Below are positions 37,200 through 47,576 of a stretch of 64,000 bases of DNA, in pieces. Every line of letters begins with the position of its first letter. Within the stretch, counting starts at the first letter, position 1. Below the pieces are notes generated by a model. The model was not told the DNA's origin. It searched no databases and saw only the letters and a list, made by a program, of their open reading frames with translations. Origin of the DNA: Platerodrilus igneus (Eukaryota; Arthropoda; Insecta; Coleoptera; Lycidae); NCBI GenBank assembly GCA_036346225.1, contig JARFIW010000500.1, positions 2,418,001 to 2,482,000 on the forward strand, in the 5' to 3' direction. The position numbers and the translations under genes were made by a program.

Positions 37200-37984
37200 A
37201 CTCACAAACATGATGAAACTTGGTTTTTATATAACTATACACAAGTTGCCGATGACCGATACTGCAAGTAAGTGATATGTTAATCTTCTTAGTAAAGGAC
37301 TCCGGGGACTGATAAGCTTTCATCATTATTTTTGGAATATATAATCTAAAAGATAAATAATGCTACCTGTAGATACTCAAAGAAGTGAGTTATAATGAAG
37401 TTATGACTGGCACCCATAATGAAATCTCGCTGAAAATAATTAGCACCAAAAGATCGTTTTGTATCGGTTCCGGGGGACCAATACCGCAATCAACGTATTA
37501 AGTTGGTTTCAGAGCAACTATTATAAAAATGTAGTACAATGCTGCGGGGACTAATTATAGATGTACTATGTGTGACAAAATTGTGTGGTAGTTATAATTT
37601 GTATTTTCGTGATATTTATATTTTTGCATACAACTTGGCAATTTAAAAAAGTTGGTTGTTGAATTATTCTATAGTTCTTTATAAATGATTGATGCTCAAC
37701 TATTCTATTTTGTTATGGTCTATTTACTTTATACCTTTTTTTTTTTTCTTTGTACCATTTTGGTATTCTGCTGATATATTTTCATAAATGAATAAGTAAA
37801 TAAATAAATAAATAAATAAAATGTAATTAGGGAGTAAAAGATTAACAGCGAATCAGAGCTGATTTGCACTCTTTTAAACAAATTATTCCAATACAATAGA
37901 CATTTTTTTGTTTATTTAATAATAGGCAAAGGATTACTTAAATACACTGTTTATTTTTGGTTTTTCTGTAATTTATAATTTGTT
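37200..37984. other. stretch between piggyBac remnant and LINE copy
   Basis: Two blocks resemble each other (GGACTCCGGGGACTGATAAG near 37307 and TTCCGGGGGACCAATACCGC near 37470), and a similar block occurs near 30200 (CATCGGTCTCCCATGACCAA). They may be subterminal motifs of the piggyBac-like element, but no clean terminal repeat was found. Confidence 0.35.
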
Positions 37985-40900
37985 TCATCATCATTAGGTC
38001 TTCAGTTCTGGAACTGGTTAGACGCGTACCATCATTGTTTCCTATGCTCAACTAATCTACAGATTTCCTTGAAATTTGCACAGTGTGCATCTATCACAAT
38101 CGGATCTAGGTCTACATCTACCTCTTTTTCCTATCTCTGTTTGTAATATATCTCATACTATTCCCCAGAAATGCCTTAGAACGTATTCTACCCTTCTATT
38201 TCCCTTATCTTTTTCCCCAGATATCCTTGTTCCCCTACTATTTCTATAACCTATTTGTTATTATCTTTGTCTGTCCATGCTATTGTCCTCATACATCTGA
38301 AGCACAGCATTTCAAAAGGCTGCTACCGTTTCTCTGTCTGCTTTTCAGACTGCTCCTATTTCATAGGCATACTGTGCTGTGCTCCACACATATGCTTTCA
38401 ACAATTTTCTTCTTGTTCTATGTTTGTTATCTTTCATCATAGGCGCTGTTTTTTCTTGTTAGATGCAGTTCGGTCACCTTCAATTGTTTTACAATTATAT
38501 ATCCCTATTTCTCCTACATTCAGTGGTTGTGAAGGGAGGTAAGCAGCCAAGTTCCCCCAACACTTAAACATTTACCGATTTAATATTTTTTCCAATATAT
38601 CTTTTCGCACAGTCAACATTGGTTGCAGATATTTCACAACCAACACCTTTAGTTGTTTATACTAATCATCAGATTTATCTGCACTTATTTTTTCGTCATT
38701 ACGTTTTCCGTCTCAAAACTGGTTAGACACGTACCTGCACTTATTTATATTCTGAGCTAGCCTACATACTTCCCTGAAATTCTCACACAGCATGTATACA
38801 GCTCGTTTCCCTTCTATTGTTTTCTAATTTATCCCCTATTTCAACGAGATTCAGTGAAGGGGGTTAAGCAACCTGTGGCTGCCTAGATCCCCCAACGCTT
38901 AGCCATTTGCCGAAATAATCGTTTTCCAGTAAATCTTTTCACACAATTAACATTATTCGTGAATATTGCCCAACCAATTCTTGTAGTTGCTTACAATAAT
39001 CATCATGTTTAGGCACAGTTATTTTTTGGTCATTAGTTTATCCATCTTGGGAGTGGTTGGATGCGTACCTCCATTGATTTCTATTCTGAGCTAGCCTACA
39101 CATCTCCCTGAAATTCCTACAGCCCACATCTTTTACTATCTGTGTGCAGTAGTCTAACCTATGTCTACCTCTTCTCTTTTTTCCTATCTTTGCTTCTAGT
39201 ATATGTGGCCTATCATCCTATCTCTCCAATTTTTTACGGTTTTCCACATATTTCTTTCTTCCCCTACAGTGCTGTGTTCCACACATATGTTTTAAGCAAT
39301 CTTTTCCTTGTTTCTATGTTTGTTGTGTTTGAACACAGTAGTTGCTTTTTCTTGATAAATGTAGCACGGCCTTGTGCTAATCATTGTTTTATATTTTTGT
39401 GCATTTCCCATCTTGCGTTATTTGGCTTCCTAGGTAGCAGAAATCCTTAACCTCTTGTAAGTTCGTGTTACATATTTGTATTCTTGTTTTTGATTTATTT
39501 TCCCCTCCTTGGCATACTAGTACTTTAGTTGTAGTTTTGTTTATTTTCATATTGTATCTCTCTGTTAGAACCGTTTCCATTTCATTAAGAGCAGCTTCTA
39601 ACTCTTCCTTGCTAGATGCTAATACCGCTATATCATCTGCAAATCTAAGCATATCAATTTTTTGTCCCTGCATAGTAATTCCAAATGTCTTCCTGCATTT
39701 GACAGTATTCATTGCCTCTTCTATGTACAAGTTAAAAATCAATGGGGATAGGGCACATCTCTGTCTCACCCCTTTCTTAATGTTTAGTTCTCTATGTTCC
39801 TGCTCTAATTCTATTACTGCTGTTTGCTCTTTGTATAAGCTATGTACTATTCGTCTATCTCTATAACTCATTCCAATCTTTTTGAGTATTTCAAACATTT
39901 TTTTCCATTTTACATTGTCAAATGCTTATTCCAGATCTACAAACCCTATATACACGCTTTCTCCTTTTTCTATTGTTTTCTCCATTATCACTCTCAGAGC
40001 TAGAATCCTCCTGTGTTCCCCTATTTTGCCTAAACCCAAATTGGTCTTCTCCTAGTATTTCTTCAGCCCGTTTTTCTACTCATCTTTGTACAATTCTAGT
40101 TAATATTTTTGAAACGTGTGCTGTCAGACTTATTATTCGAAAATTTGCACATCTATCTGTGCATTTCTTTTTTGGTATAGTTACTATGATGATACGTTTG
40201 AAATCTTTGGCTATCTCGCCTGTCTCATACATATAGCTTACAAGTTGGAAGAAACGTTCTGTTACTGCTTGTCCAGCGGCTTTTAGAGTTTCTGCTTGCA
40301 CCTTATCTGTACCCGGCGCCTTACCATTTTTCTGACCCTTTAATGCTAATTCAAACTCATCTCTAAGTATAGGATATCCCAAGTCATCATTTTCAATGTC
40401 TGATTCCTGTTCTAATGCAGTTAGTTCCTCTCCTGCATGTAAATTCCCTATATATTCTTGCCATCTACCCACTTTCTCTACGTTTTCTATGATGACGTTT
40501 CCTTGTGCGTCCCTTATATTTTTGCTATACGGTTTTATATCCCTAAAATTCATTCTAATTAATTTGTATGCTTCGTCTGTCTTTCCTATTTCCATCTTCG
40601 TTTGTAATTTTTTGCACTTTTCATCAATCCATTGTTCTTTAGGTTTCCTACATTTTCGAATAATTTCCCATTTTATGGCTTTGAATCTCTCTTTTCCTGT
40701 TTCGTCTGATTTATTTTGGTATTTTCGTCTTTCTTCTATTAAATTTAGGATATCCTTCGTTATCCATGGTTTCTTATTTTCTTTTTGTGTATACCCCAGA
40801 ATATCTCTGGCCGCCATGTCTAGGCTGAATTTTAATGTTATTCCATTCCGTTTCAACTTCCTTAGTATCAGATATTTTCCCGATATCTTTGAGCAATTCA

Positions 40901-41998
40901 TTTGACTTTTTTTCGAATCTTTCTTGAATATCTATATCTTTTAGTTTCTCAAAGTCCAAGTGCCTTTTTCCGTTTCTCTTTTTGACATTCTTAAATTTAA
41001 GTGCGGCCTTCATAATTACGATGTTGTGGTCAGTATATATATCTGCTTCTGGGTAGCTTCTACAGTCTTTTACTTAATTCCTAAACCGTTGTCTAACAAG
41101 AATGTAATCTATTTGATATCTTCCTATATCTCCTGGCATCTTCCATGTATATCGTCTTCTAGCATGATGTTGAAATAATGCGTTTGTGATGATTAAATTG
41201 TTCTTGTCGCAAAATTCTACCAGCCTATTTCCTCTGTCGTTTCTCGTGCCTAAACCAAATAAACCTACTACCGCTTCTTCCCTACCCGCACCAACCACAG
41301 CATTAAAGTCCTCCGTAATTATTAAGTTTTCATGTCCTTTTACGTATCTTAGTATGTCTTCGATATCTTTGTAGATGGCTTCTACCTCTTCATCACTGTA
41401 GCTAGAGGTGGGCATGTATACTTGTATTATTACTGTGTTTACCGGTTTAGATTCTAATCTAACCACGAGTACTCTTTTGTTCTTTTGTAAATAATTTTCT
41501 ACACAGTATCCTATCTTTTTCCGCATAACTATCTCAACACCCAAATTTCCTTCCTCTGCTCCTGTATGAATTACCCTAAAGGCTCCACTCCAAAAATCCC
41601 CCGCCTCTGGCTACCGGACTTCGCTGATCCCTACTATGTCTAGTGATAACCTATTCATTTCGATTTTTAGGTTCTCTAGCTTACCTACTTGCTTGATACT
41701 TCTAACATTCCACGCTCCGACTCGCAGAATGTTCCCGACTCTTATTTTTAACTTTCCGATCGCATTCTCCGAAGTAGTCCCCTCCCGGAGATCCGAATGG
41801 GGGACTATTTTAAGTCCGGAATTTTTTACCCCAGAGAATGCCATCATGTTTGTTACAATTTAAGTACGCTGTGTACTTGGGATGTAATGTGGTGGTTTCC
41901 CGTTGCCTTCCACATCGCGGTAGTGTGTCTTAGACTACCATACCGACCCCTATGGTCTCTGCCAATCTAAGTACCGAAAGAGCCGCTGCCCTCTTTCA
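37985..41998 (-). pseudogene. RTE-like LINE, nearly full length, broken
   Basis: Runs on the minus strand from the 5' end near 41998. It starts MMAFSGVKNSGLKIVP (41800-41847), followed by the APE endonuclease with VGAWNVRSIKQVGKL (about 41700-41745), FNAVVG and YTWKMPGDIGRYQIDYILV (41080-41320). A linker carries KTDEAYKLIRMNFRDIKPYS (about 40500-40580), then RT with FADDIAVL (39620-39650). The RT frame is interrupted near 39900 and again after 39390. About 130 bases of thumb are deleted near 39270, where the plus-strand copy is complete. The 3' part has the same series of partial duplications as 34540-35567, and ends in the same ATG-rich tail at 37985. At least five frame breaks make it inactive. 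Confidence 0.9.
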
Positions 41999-42627
41999 GG
42001 GACCTGCCTTAGTTTGGTTCTTCACTAACGACCCTACTACTTTGGTTGGACCTGTAGCTTGGCTCTTTAGCTCATTAGAACACGCAAGCCATTTCACCTG
42101 TTCTAGTAATCTAGAATTTCGGCAAGGTGTAGGTCCATTGGAAATGGTATAATTTGTTTAAGAAATAAATAAAAACAAACACGTGTTAAGACACATCGCA
42201 AACAAACAACATCCATTAACAACATTTCAAGTGTAACCATAATTGTAAATTCACTGAAATTTCAGCCCTCGACTCTCAGAAAAATTGCTGTTATAATATT
42301 AATGCACTTAACACTATATTGTAACATTATCCTAACTATTCATCACGAATCTATGAATTTTGGCCATTTTAAATAATGTTGATTATTTTAAAGCATATTG
42401 TATTCGAATGCACAAGAAATCTTTTGGTGGAAAGTAGATATTAAGAGAATGTATAATTTATTGTACATGATTGTTTGTATTCTTTGGGAGTATTCTTTAC
42501 CCCAGGTGTTTTAAATTCTAATTCACCACATTTCTATTGTCGATTCCACTGTTTAGAAAAAGTTTTTAGACGCTACGCTCTAAGTTTTACTATTAGAACT
42601 GCAAATTTAATTTTCATATCGTTGCAG
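41999..42627 (+). other. intronic stretch before the last HOIL-1-like exon
   Basis: No element recognised. Bases 42475-42627 happen to be open in frame with the next exon, but the typical acceptor TCGTTGCAG ending at 42627 and the exact family match starting at 42628 show they are intron. Confidence 0.6.
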
Positions 42628-42948
42628 GTTATTCACATGGGGCTTAATTGTAAACAATATCAGGAGTCAATAAATGAATCAACCACAGATGAAAATGCCA
42701 AACGTACCAAGGAAATGCTGGAGGAAATGGTTAATAAGGGTGAAGCAATAAAATGTCCCACTTGTCAAGTTATTTTAATGAAAAAATGGGGTTGTGATTG
42801 GTTAAGGTGTTCGATGTGTAAGACAGAAATATGTTGGGTGACCAGAGGGCCCCGATGGGGACCTGCAGGTAAAGGTGATATTTCAGGAGGGTGTTTATGC
42901 GGTGTTAATGCTGTGAAGTGTCATCCTAAGTGTAATTACTGTCATTAA
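42628..42948 (+). CDS. RBCK1: RBCK1/HOIL-1-like RBR E3 ubiquitin ligase, last exon
   Basis: Starts phase 0 with [12 protein letters not shown], completing the IBR, then a charged linker with [23 protein letters not shown]2 follows with [19 protein letters not shown], and [10 protein letters not shown] contains the cysteine (codon 42832-42834) that corresponds to the catalytic cysteine of human HOIL-1. The tail [21 protein letters not shown] and TAA stop at 42946-42948 match the unusual extra zinc-binding C-terminus of HOIL-1. The two visible exons give about 480 residues, close to the size of the vertebrate protein without its N-terminus. I infer a working gene from the intact ligands, catalytic cysteine and splice sites. 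Confidence 0.97.
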   Translation, partial: VIHMGLNCKQYQESINESTTDENAKRTKEMLEEMVNKGEAIKCPTCQVILMKKWGCDWLRCSMCKTEICWVTRGPRWGPAGKGDISGGCLCGVNAVKCHPKCNYCH

Positions 42949-42996
42949 ATATATTTGCAGTTATTGTTAAAAAAATATATGCCAAATACAGTTTAC

Positions 42997-43002
42997 AATA
43001 AA
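42997..43002 (+). terminator. poly(A) signal AATAAA of the HOIL-1-like gene
   Basis: First AATAAA downstream of the stop codon, 49 bases after it. A second lies at 43143-43148. Either could define the 3' end. Confidence 0.55.
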
Positions 43003-43319
43003 TTAATTAGTATTGTTAAGTTTTTATACAATTTGTAAAAAAAAAGGCATGCTTGAATTTGTTTAATTTTAGCTATTTTTAATGTAAAAATGTTTTACTT
43101 TGAGAAGTTGATTTTGTTTTATTGCAGGAGCAGCTATATACCAATAAAACAATTTAATATGAAACCATTTATTGAAGTGGTTCAAACATTAAACTGATAT
43201 CGTATATTTGCAAATTGTAACTATCAGTACGGCAAATAAATGCGAAAATTGTTTAATAATTCTAATACTACAAATAGAATAGAAAACGAACAATTACTAA
43301 AAATGTTACCCCCGGTCCG

Positions 43320-45480
43320 TACTCACGGGTGGTATTCCGTTAGACATGCTCCTACATCTCTCCCTCTGATCTGAACTGCACTATGGTCTCTGTGGGAGGT
43401 TCAGAATTAGAAATAGGAATGATCTTCGGTTAGATAAATCTGCATTTAGATTCTCTGATGCTTGTGGGATACAAATCTCCGAATTCTCTACGAACCAGAT
43501 TAAATGCCTAAATTGATATTTTCCTATAAGTGTCTTCATTCATCTGTGATTAACATCGTGTAAGTAGTTTAACCACTTTTGAAATAAAAAAAGGTCTCTC
43601 TTTTCTTGGAACAGATTTTAACCTGTTCTATATTACCTACCCAAAGCATGAGTATTCAAAACTTTGTCACTAAGCAAAAAACATCTTTATGGTGACCTTT
43701 TGCACATTTTCTTTCGCCGATCCTATTGTCGCATAAGGCGTTTGACATCTGTAAAAACACAAACCCGTGTTTAAAGGTATGGCATTATACGTGGAACAAA
43801 ATTTTTGGCATCGACCACTTTTGTGAAATCATTAATGGCATCAACAGTTGCATACATTTCCCTTCCAAAGGTGAGATAAGCAGCCATATAACTAGTAGGG
43901 TTCATAGTGAAAGAATTTATAACAAATCGTACATGGGCGAGGTGTGTAGCCCATGGTATGCTTGTTCTGCACCAAAACAGATAATTGAGTTTGAAATACC
44001 TATTTTTCTATTGCACTATATTGCTTTGTTTATGATGCAACAGCATATATACCTTTTTACTCCAAAACAACGGATCTTTTGAAAGATCACAAACTATTTA
44101 GTTTGTAGCAGTTCTTTACCGAAGGAAAATTTCTTCAATCAGAACCTCTGCACAAACCTTGACTGAAGCAGTTTTACCCTTTTAGAGGCAAAATCCTCAC
44201 ATTAAAATTCATCTTTTGCCTTCTTTCGTATCCAGCAAGGGGATGAATAAATCCACTGCCATAGTTTCAAATCCTAGAGTCAGTGGCAGGTGTTTACAAC
44301 AAATCCGTGGAAAGGTTTTTATCTTGTATTTCTGACAACTTACACAATTCTTCATGTAGTCAGTAATAAATCTTCTCGTGTTCAGGGAGTAGTTTTGTAG
44401 GAATTCTTATATACATATAACGATTCAATCGACAGCATAATGACCAACAGTAGCAACATCATGAAGTAATATTTACAAACCCTAATCAATAAGAAAGATC
44501 AGCTTGGAGGTTTCCACGTTCCAGTGTGTATCGAAATGGTATAAAATTTCATTGGCTAAAATTTCTTTCCGACCATCAAGTACGTTCTAATGAATCTTCG
44601 TTTTCAAGAGCATCAACAATTCGTTTGATTTAGTCAATCCCTTTTTCACAAAAATTTTTTGAACCCACAGTAGACACTTCCACTGTTACAAAACAAATAC
44701 GACAATTAGTTGCAGCCTCGTGTGTTCGTAATTTTCTGGACAACCCACCAGTAAGAACGCTTGACCTCTCCGGGGTGTAAACTATTTTACTATTTAAACC
44801 TTGGATTTGCAATGCCCGGCGAGAAAGTTGACTTGAAGGCGCTTTTAAAGTCGATAATCCATGAAAGTACTGGCAATCGGAGGCTATTATAACCTCAGCA
44901 TCTTTTAGGTAAGTTGAACACTTTTTAACAATCCACTCTATCACAAAAACTTTTTCAACCGCAGTGCAATTTCTTTCAGCACTAAGTCCACTAGTATATT
45001 CAATCAGCTGTTAATTTTCAAATATGCTCTGAGTGCGTAATCATGGTATACAATATAAAAGATTTCGACAAATTAGTTTGATTGAATATACAGCTGATTC
45101 TAAATTTTGTTTTCAACATCTCAAAATCTTCATCTCCGCTTTCTTAAAACCAAAACAGCATTTTTCTTTAATATATTTGTTAGTGGGCCTGCAAGGTCAG
45201 GAAAGTTTGGTATAAACTTACAATACCACAAACATATTTGGACAAACAATTACACTTGTTTTATATTCGAAGGTGGACGGTGGACCCATATCCTTAATGG
45301 CAGCAAATTTTCTATCATTCAGTCTGCTTCCACCAGCTGAAATTAAGTGTCCTAAGTATTTCGGATTTTTCCAGAAAATAGCACTTACCGCAGCAAATAT
45401 CATCTATAGTTTATTTATCAATTTCTCTGAGTGAAAGTAATTGTTGAATTGCATCATACATAATTATGAGCAATTTGCAG
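43320..45480 (-). pseudogene. Ty3/gypsy pol remnant (RT end, RNase H, integrase)
   Basis: From high to low coordinates on the minus strand: the RT end with PKYLGHLISAGG and KFAAIKDMGPPS (45218-45403), and the RNase H end with SRRALQIQGLNSKIVYTPER (about 44770-44830). The integrase zinc-binding end CVSCQKYK and the core start AVDLFIPLLDTKEG come next (about 44220-44350). Integrase core pieces with VRFVINSF and YLTFGREMYA follow (about 43840-43910). Frames break often. The gag fragment at 52564-53046 on the same strand may belong to it; if so, the parts are separated by later insertions and a loss of the protease and RT front. The RT stops just before the solo LTR at 45492. Confidence 0.8.
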
Positions 45481-45491
45481 TTTCTACACAC

Positions 45492-46052
45492 TGTTACATG
45501 CTAAAATTCGCAATGTACATTTTTAGATTTAGTTATAATTTATAAATTAAGTCCCGCGTATTTTTAAATAAATAACGCCAACTTCCGTCGTCCCTGACAG
45601 TTGCGTCTGCGCAAAAGGGATGCGGAATGCGCGAGTGTCAAAGATGGCATTAAGCTACGAGAGATGGACGAAGCAACAACTATCTAGTAGTGTGTGCTTT
45701 TTGTGTATCTCAGGTATGTAGGTTCCTTTTTATCTTGCCTTGTATCGTTCCTTTACCTGGTGTTCCTTCATCCTCTACGAGTGGAAAAGAATTTTAGGAT
45801 GGATGGAAATTTGATGTCAACAATGACGTAACTTAACCTCACAAGCATCGAGGGATCCTGAGATTAAGCTACGAGGTACCCACCATGTGAGTAATTTGTT
45901 TTGATTTAAATTGTGCATGCAAATTTATCTTAGATAGCGATTGCATCACCCTAAAAACGTGGTCGGTATAAGTTATAATATAGCGGGTAAATTTGCCGCG
46001 TAATTATGCGTTAAATTATAACAATGACGTGTAGTTATTCGAGAGTATAACA
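45492..46052 (+). mobile_element. TGTTAC-family solo LTR, copy B1
   Basis: Starts TGTTACATGC and ends GAGAGTATAACA. It is 561 bases and flanked by exact ACAC duplications (45488-45491 and 46053-46056). It contains the family blocks ACTTCCGTCGTCCC, GTTGCGTCTGCGCA, ATGTAGGTTCC and ATGTGAGTAATTTG. It is the clearest full unit in plus orientation and defines both ends of the family. Confidence 0.88.
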
Positions 46053-46124
46053 ACACAACCTAGAGACATCAACAGTGCTGAGTAACTTAATGTGTATTCA
46101 TATGGTTGGTAAGCAGCTCTACAG

Positions 46125-46693
46125 AAAATAAACTTGTTTATTTCCGCCATCCCGGACAGTTGCGTCGGCGCAAAAGAATGCGCAGGCGTGGAGTGATGAA
46201 GGAAGCGCGCGATTTCCGACACGAGCGGACATGAGGATTAGCCAACGAGATGTCGAACAGTAAACGTTTACATGTGTCGTTTCTTTGTCTTTTCTCTTTT
46301 AGAAAATGTAGGTTTCCCTTTATCTCTTGCCCTATCGTATCCCTACATTCACTTTATTCCTTCGTCCTGCCTACAAACAGTAGAAGAGGGAAGACATCAA
46401 ATATGGTTTCAACGATGGCCTAATGAAACCCACGCCCAACAACACCCAGACGAAGATGAGTATTCCCCCTGCGCAAGGATGACCGCAAAATCGTGAAGAG
46501 CTCTACATTTTTAAGTGAGTACATTTTATCTTTTTAAGGTGCATCTTGTATCACTATAAACATATTTGGCATGTGATACAATTTGGCAAATTATGACGTA
46601 ATGTCTTGTTGTGCAATATTGTGTACGTGGTTAGTATGTGTTGCCAACTGTCGTAGTGGCTCATAACAGTTGCGCAGGACTATAACATTGTAT
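46125..46693 (+). mobile_element. TGTTAC-family LTR, copy B2, 5'-truncated
   Basis: Enters the family at about 46125 and is clear from TTCCGCCATCCCGGACAGTT (46141). It then follows the reverse complement of 51927-52563 closely to GGACTATAACA at 46683-46693. The first 60-70 bases of the unit are missing, so no target duplication can be checked. It carries TTAAGTGAGTAC near 46512. B2 and B3 are the most similar pair in the window, by eye well above 80 per cent over much of their length. Confidence 0.82.
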
Positions 46694-46935
46694 GGTTAAA
46701 TATTGGGTTTTGGGGCTCAAAATTGCTGAGCAATACTCCAAGGTGGAATGTACTACACAAATGTACGCATTCTGTTTTGTTGCAGAGGATGCTCCATTGA
46801 GAAAAAAATTTGCGAAGCTTTAGTTGTTTGTTAGCTCTGAATAAGACGTGAAGAATGTGCTCATTCCATTTTAAGTTATAACTAATAACACTAAGATATT
46901 TGCAGTTGGTGGCGGGTGTGAATTACTTGTACAGA
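46694..46935 (-). pseudogene. Jockey/CR1-type LINE thumb fragment
   Basis: The minus strand reads CKYLSVISYNLKWNEHI then a KANKQLKLRKF-like stretch, and in a shifted frame VVHSTLEYCSAILSP. This is the RT C-terminal YLGV-x-LKW-x-x-H and LEYAS-x-x-W pattern of non-LTR elements. It lies between the LTR copy B2 and the gypsy LTR and has no other parts. Confidence 0.7.
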
Positions 46936-47016
46936 TTTGTAAAAGTATGCAGGTTGCCTTGTACTAAATTGTTATATATTTTTGTATCTAAAATGCACGT
47001 GGTATCTTAATTGATG

Positions 47017-47160
47017 TTGACCTTGACCAGTGTTGGTTGGTATCTAGAACACATCGTAAGTGTAGGAGTGTAGTCCGGTATCTGCTAGATGCGACACATG
47101 TATTTGCAGTTTATAGTATTGCAATTATTACTGGAATTCAATAAATATGAGTCGAATCCA
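47017..47160 (+). repeat. 5' LTR (or its conserved part) of plus-strand gypsy
   Basis: TGTTGACCTTGACCAGTG through AATAAATATGAGTCGAATCCA matches 51757-51896, except for a six-base difference (GAGTCG) near the end and a few substitutions. The start TG is shared by both copies. If the LTR extends left of 47017 the similarity is too weak to see. Confidence 0.75.
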
Positions 47161-47451
47161 TGTGTATATTATTTAACAACGTAAAAACAAAGCAATCTGG
47201 CAATGAGGATGCGATAATTAAACTTTATTGGAGTGGATTGGATGTGGACTCGTAAAAGCAGTTTTTTTCTTCTCTCCATATAAAGTGGGTACTTGGCAGT
47301 TGGTATTACCCAACCTGATTGGCATTCTGTTGGGTAGGACTACTGACAACTAATGTTGATACTTAGCTGGAAGGTGTAAATAAAAGCAAAAGGAAGTAGA
47401 AATGGCACTGATCGCAAATATTGAACTGTTTAAAAGTGGAACATAGGAATT

Positions 47452-47453
<2 letters not shown>

Positions 47454-47505
<52 letters not shown>
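47454..47505. repeat. (TA)n microsatellite
   Basis: About 26 uninterrupted TA units between the 5' LTR and the gag of the plus-strand gypsy. Confidence 0.95.
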
Positions 47506-47508
<3 letters not shown>

Positions 47509-47576
47509 GAGCATATTGAATACTTCTTTGTGATAAATACAGTTAAAGAGGAATTGAAAGTGTCTTTATTTTTATG

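Larger units (their letters stand above)
22535..42627 (+). other. RBCK1: 20,093-base intron of the HOIL-1-like gene
   Basis: Donor GTAAGG at 22535 and acceptor TCGTTGCAG ending 42627. Joining the exons is in phase 0 and restores the IBR without a gap (CLTCQ followed by [12 protein letters not shown]). Bases 22535-23742 hold nothing recognisable. The rest is a stack of transposons listed separately: copy D of the LTR family, a Tigger-like scrap, two LINEs, the piggyBac/pogo/RTE nest and a long RTE-like copy. Confidence 0.93.

Noticed and set aside
42475..42627. In-frame open stretch before the last HOIL-1-like exon, giving an apparent longer start at 42475
   Set aside because: It has no family similarity, while the acceptor at 42627 and the exact continuation of the IBR show it is intron.
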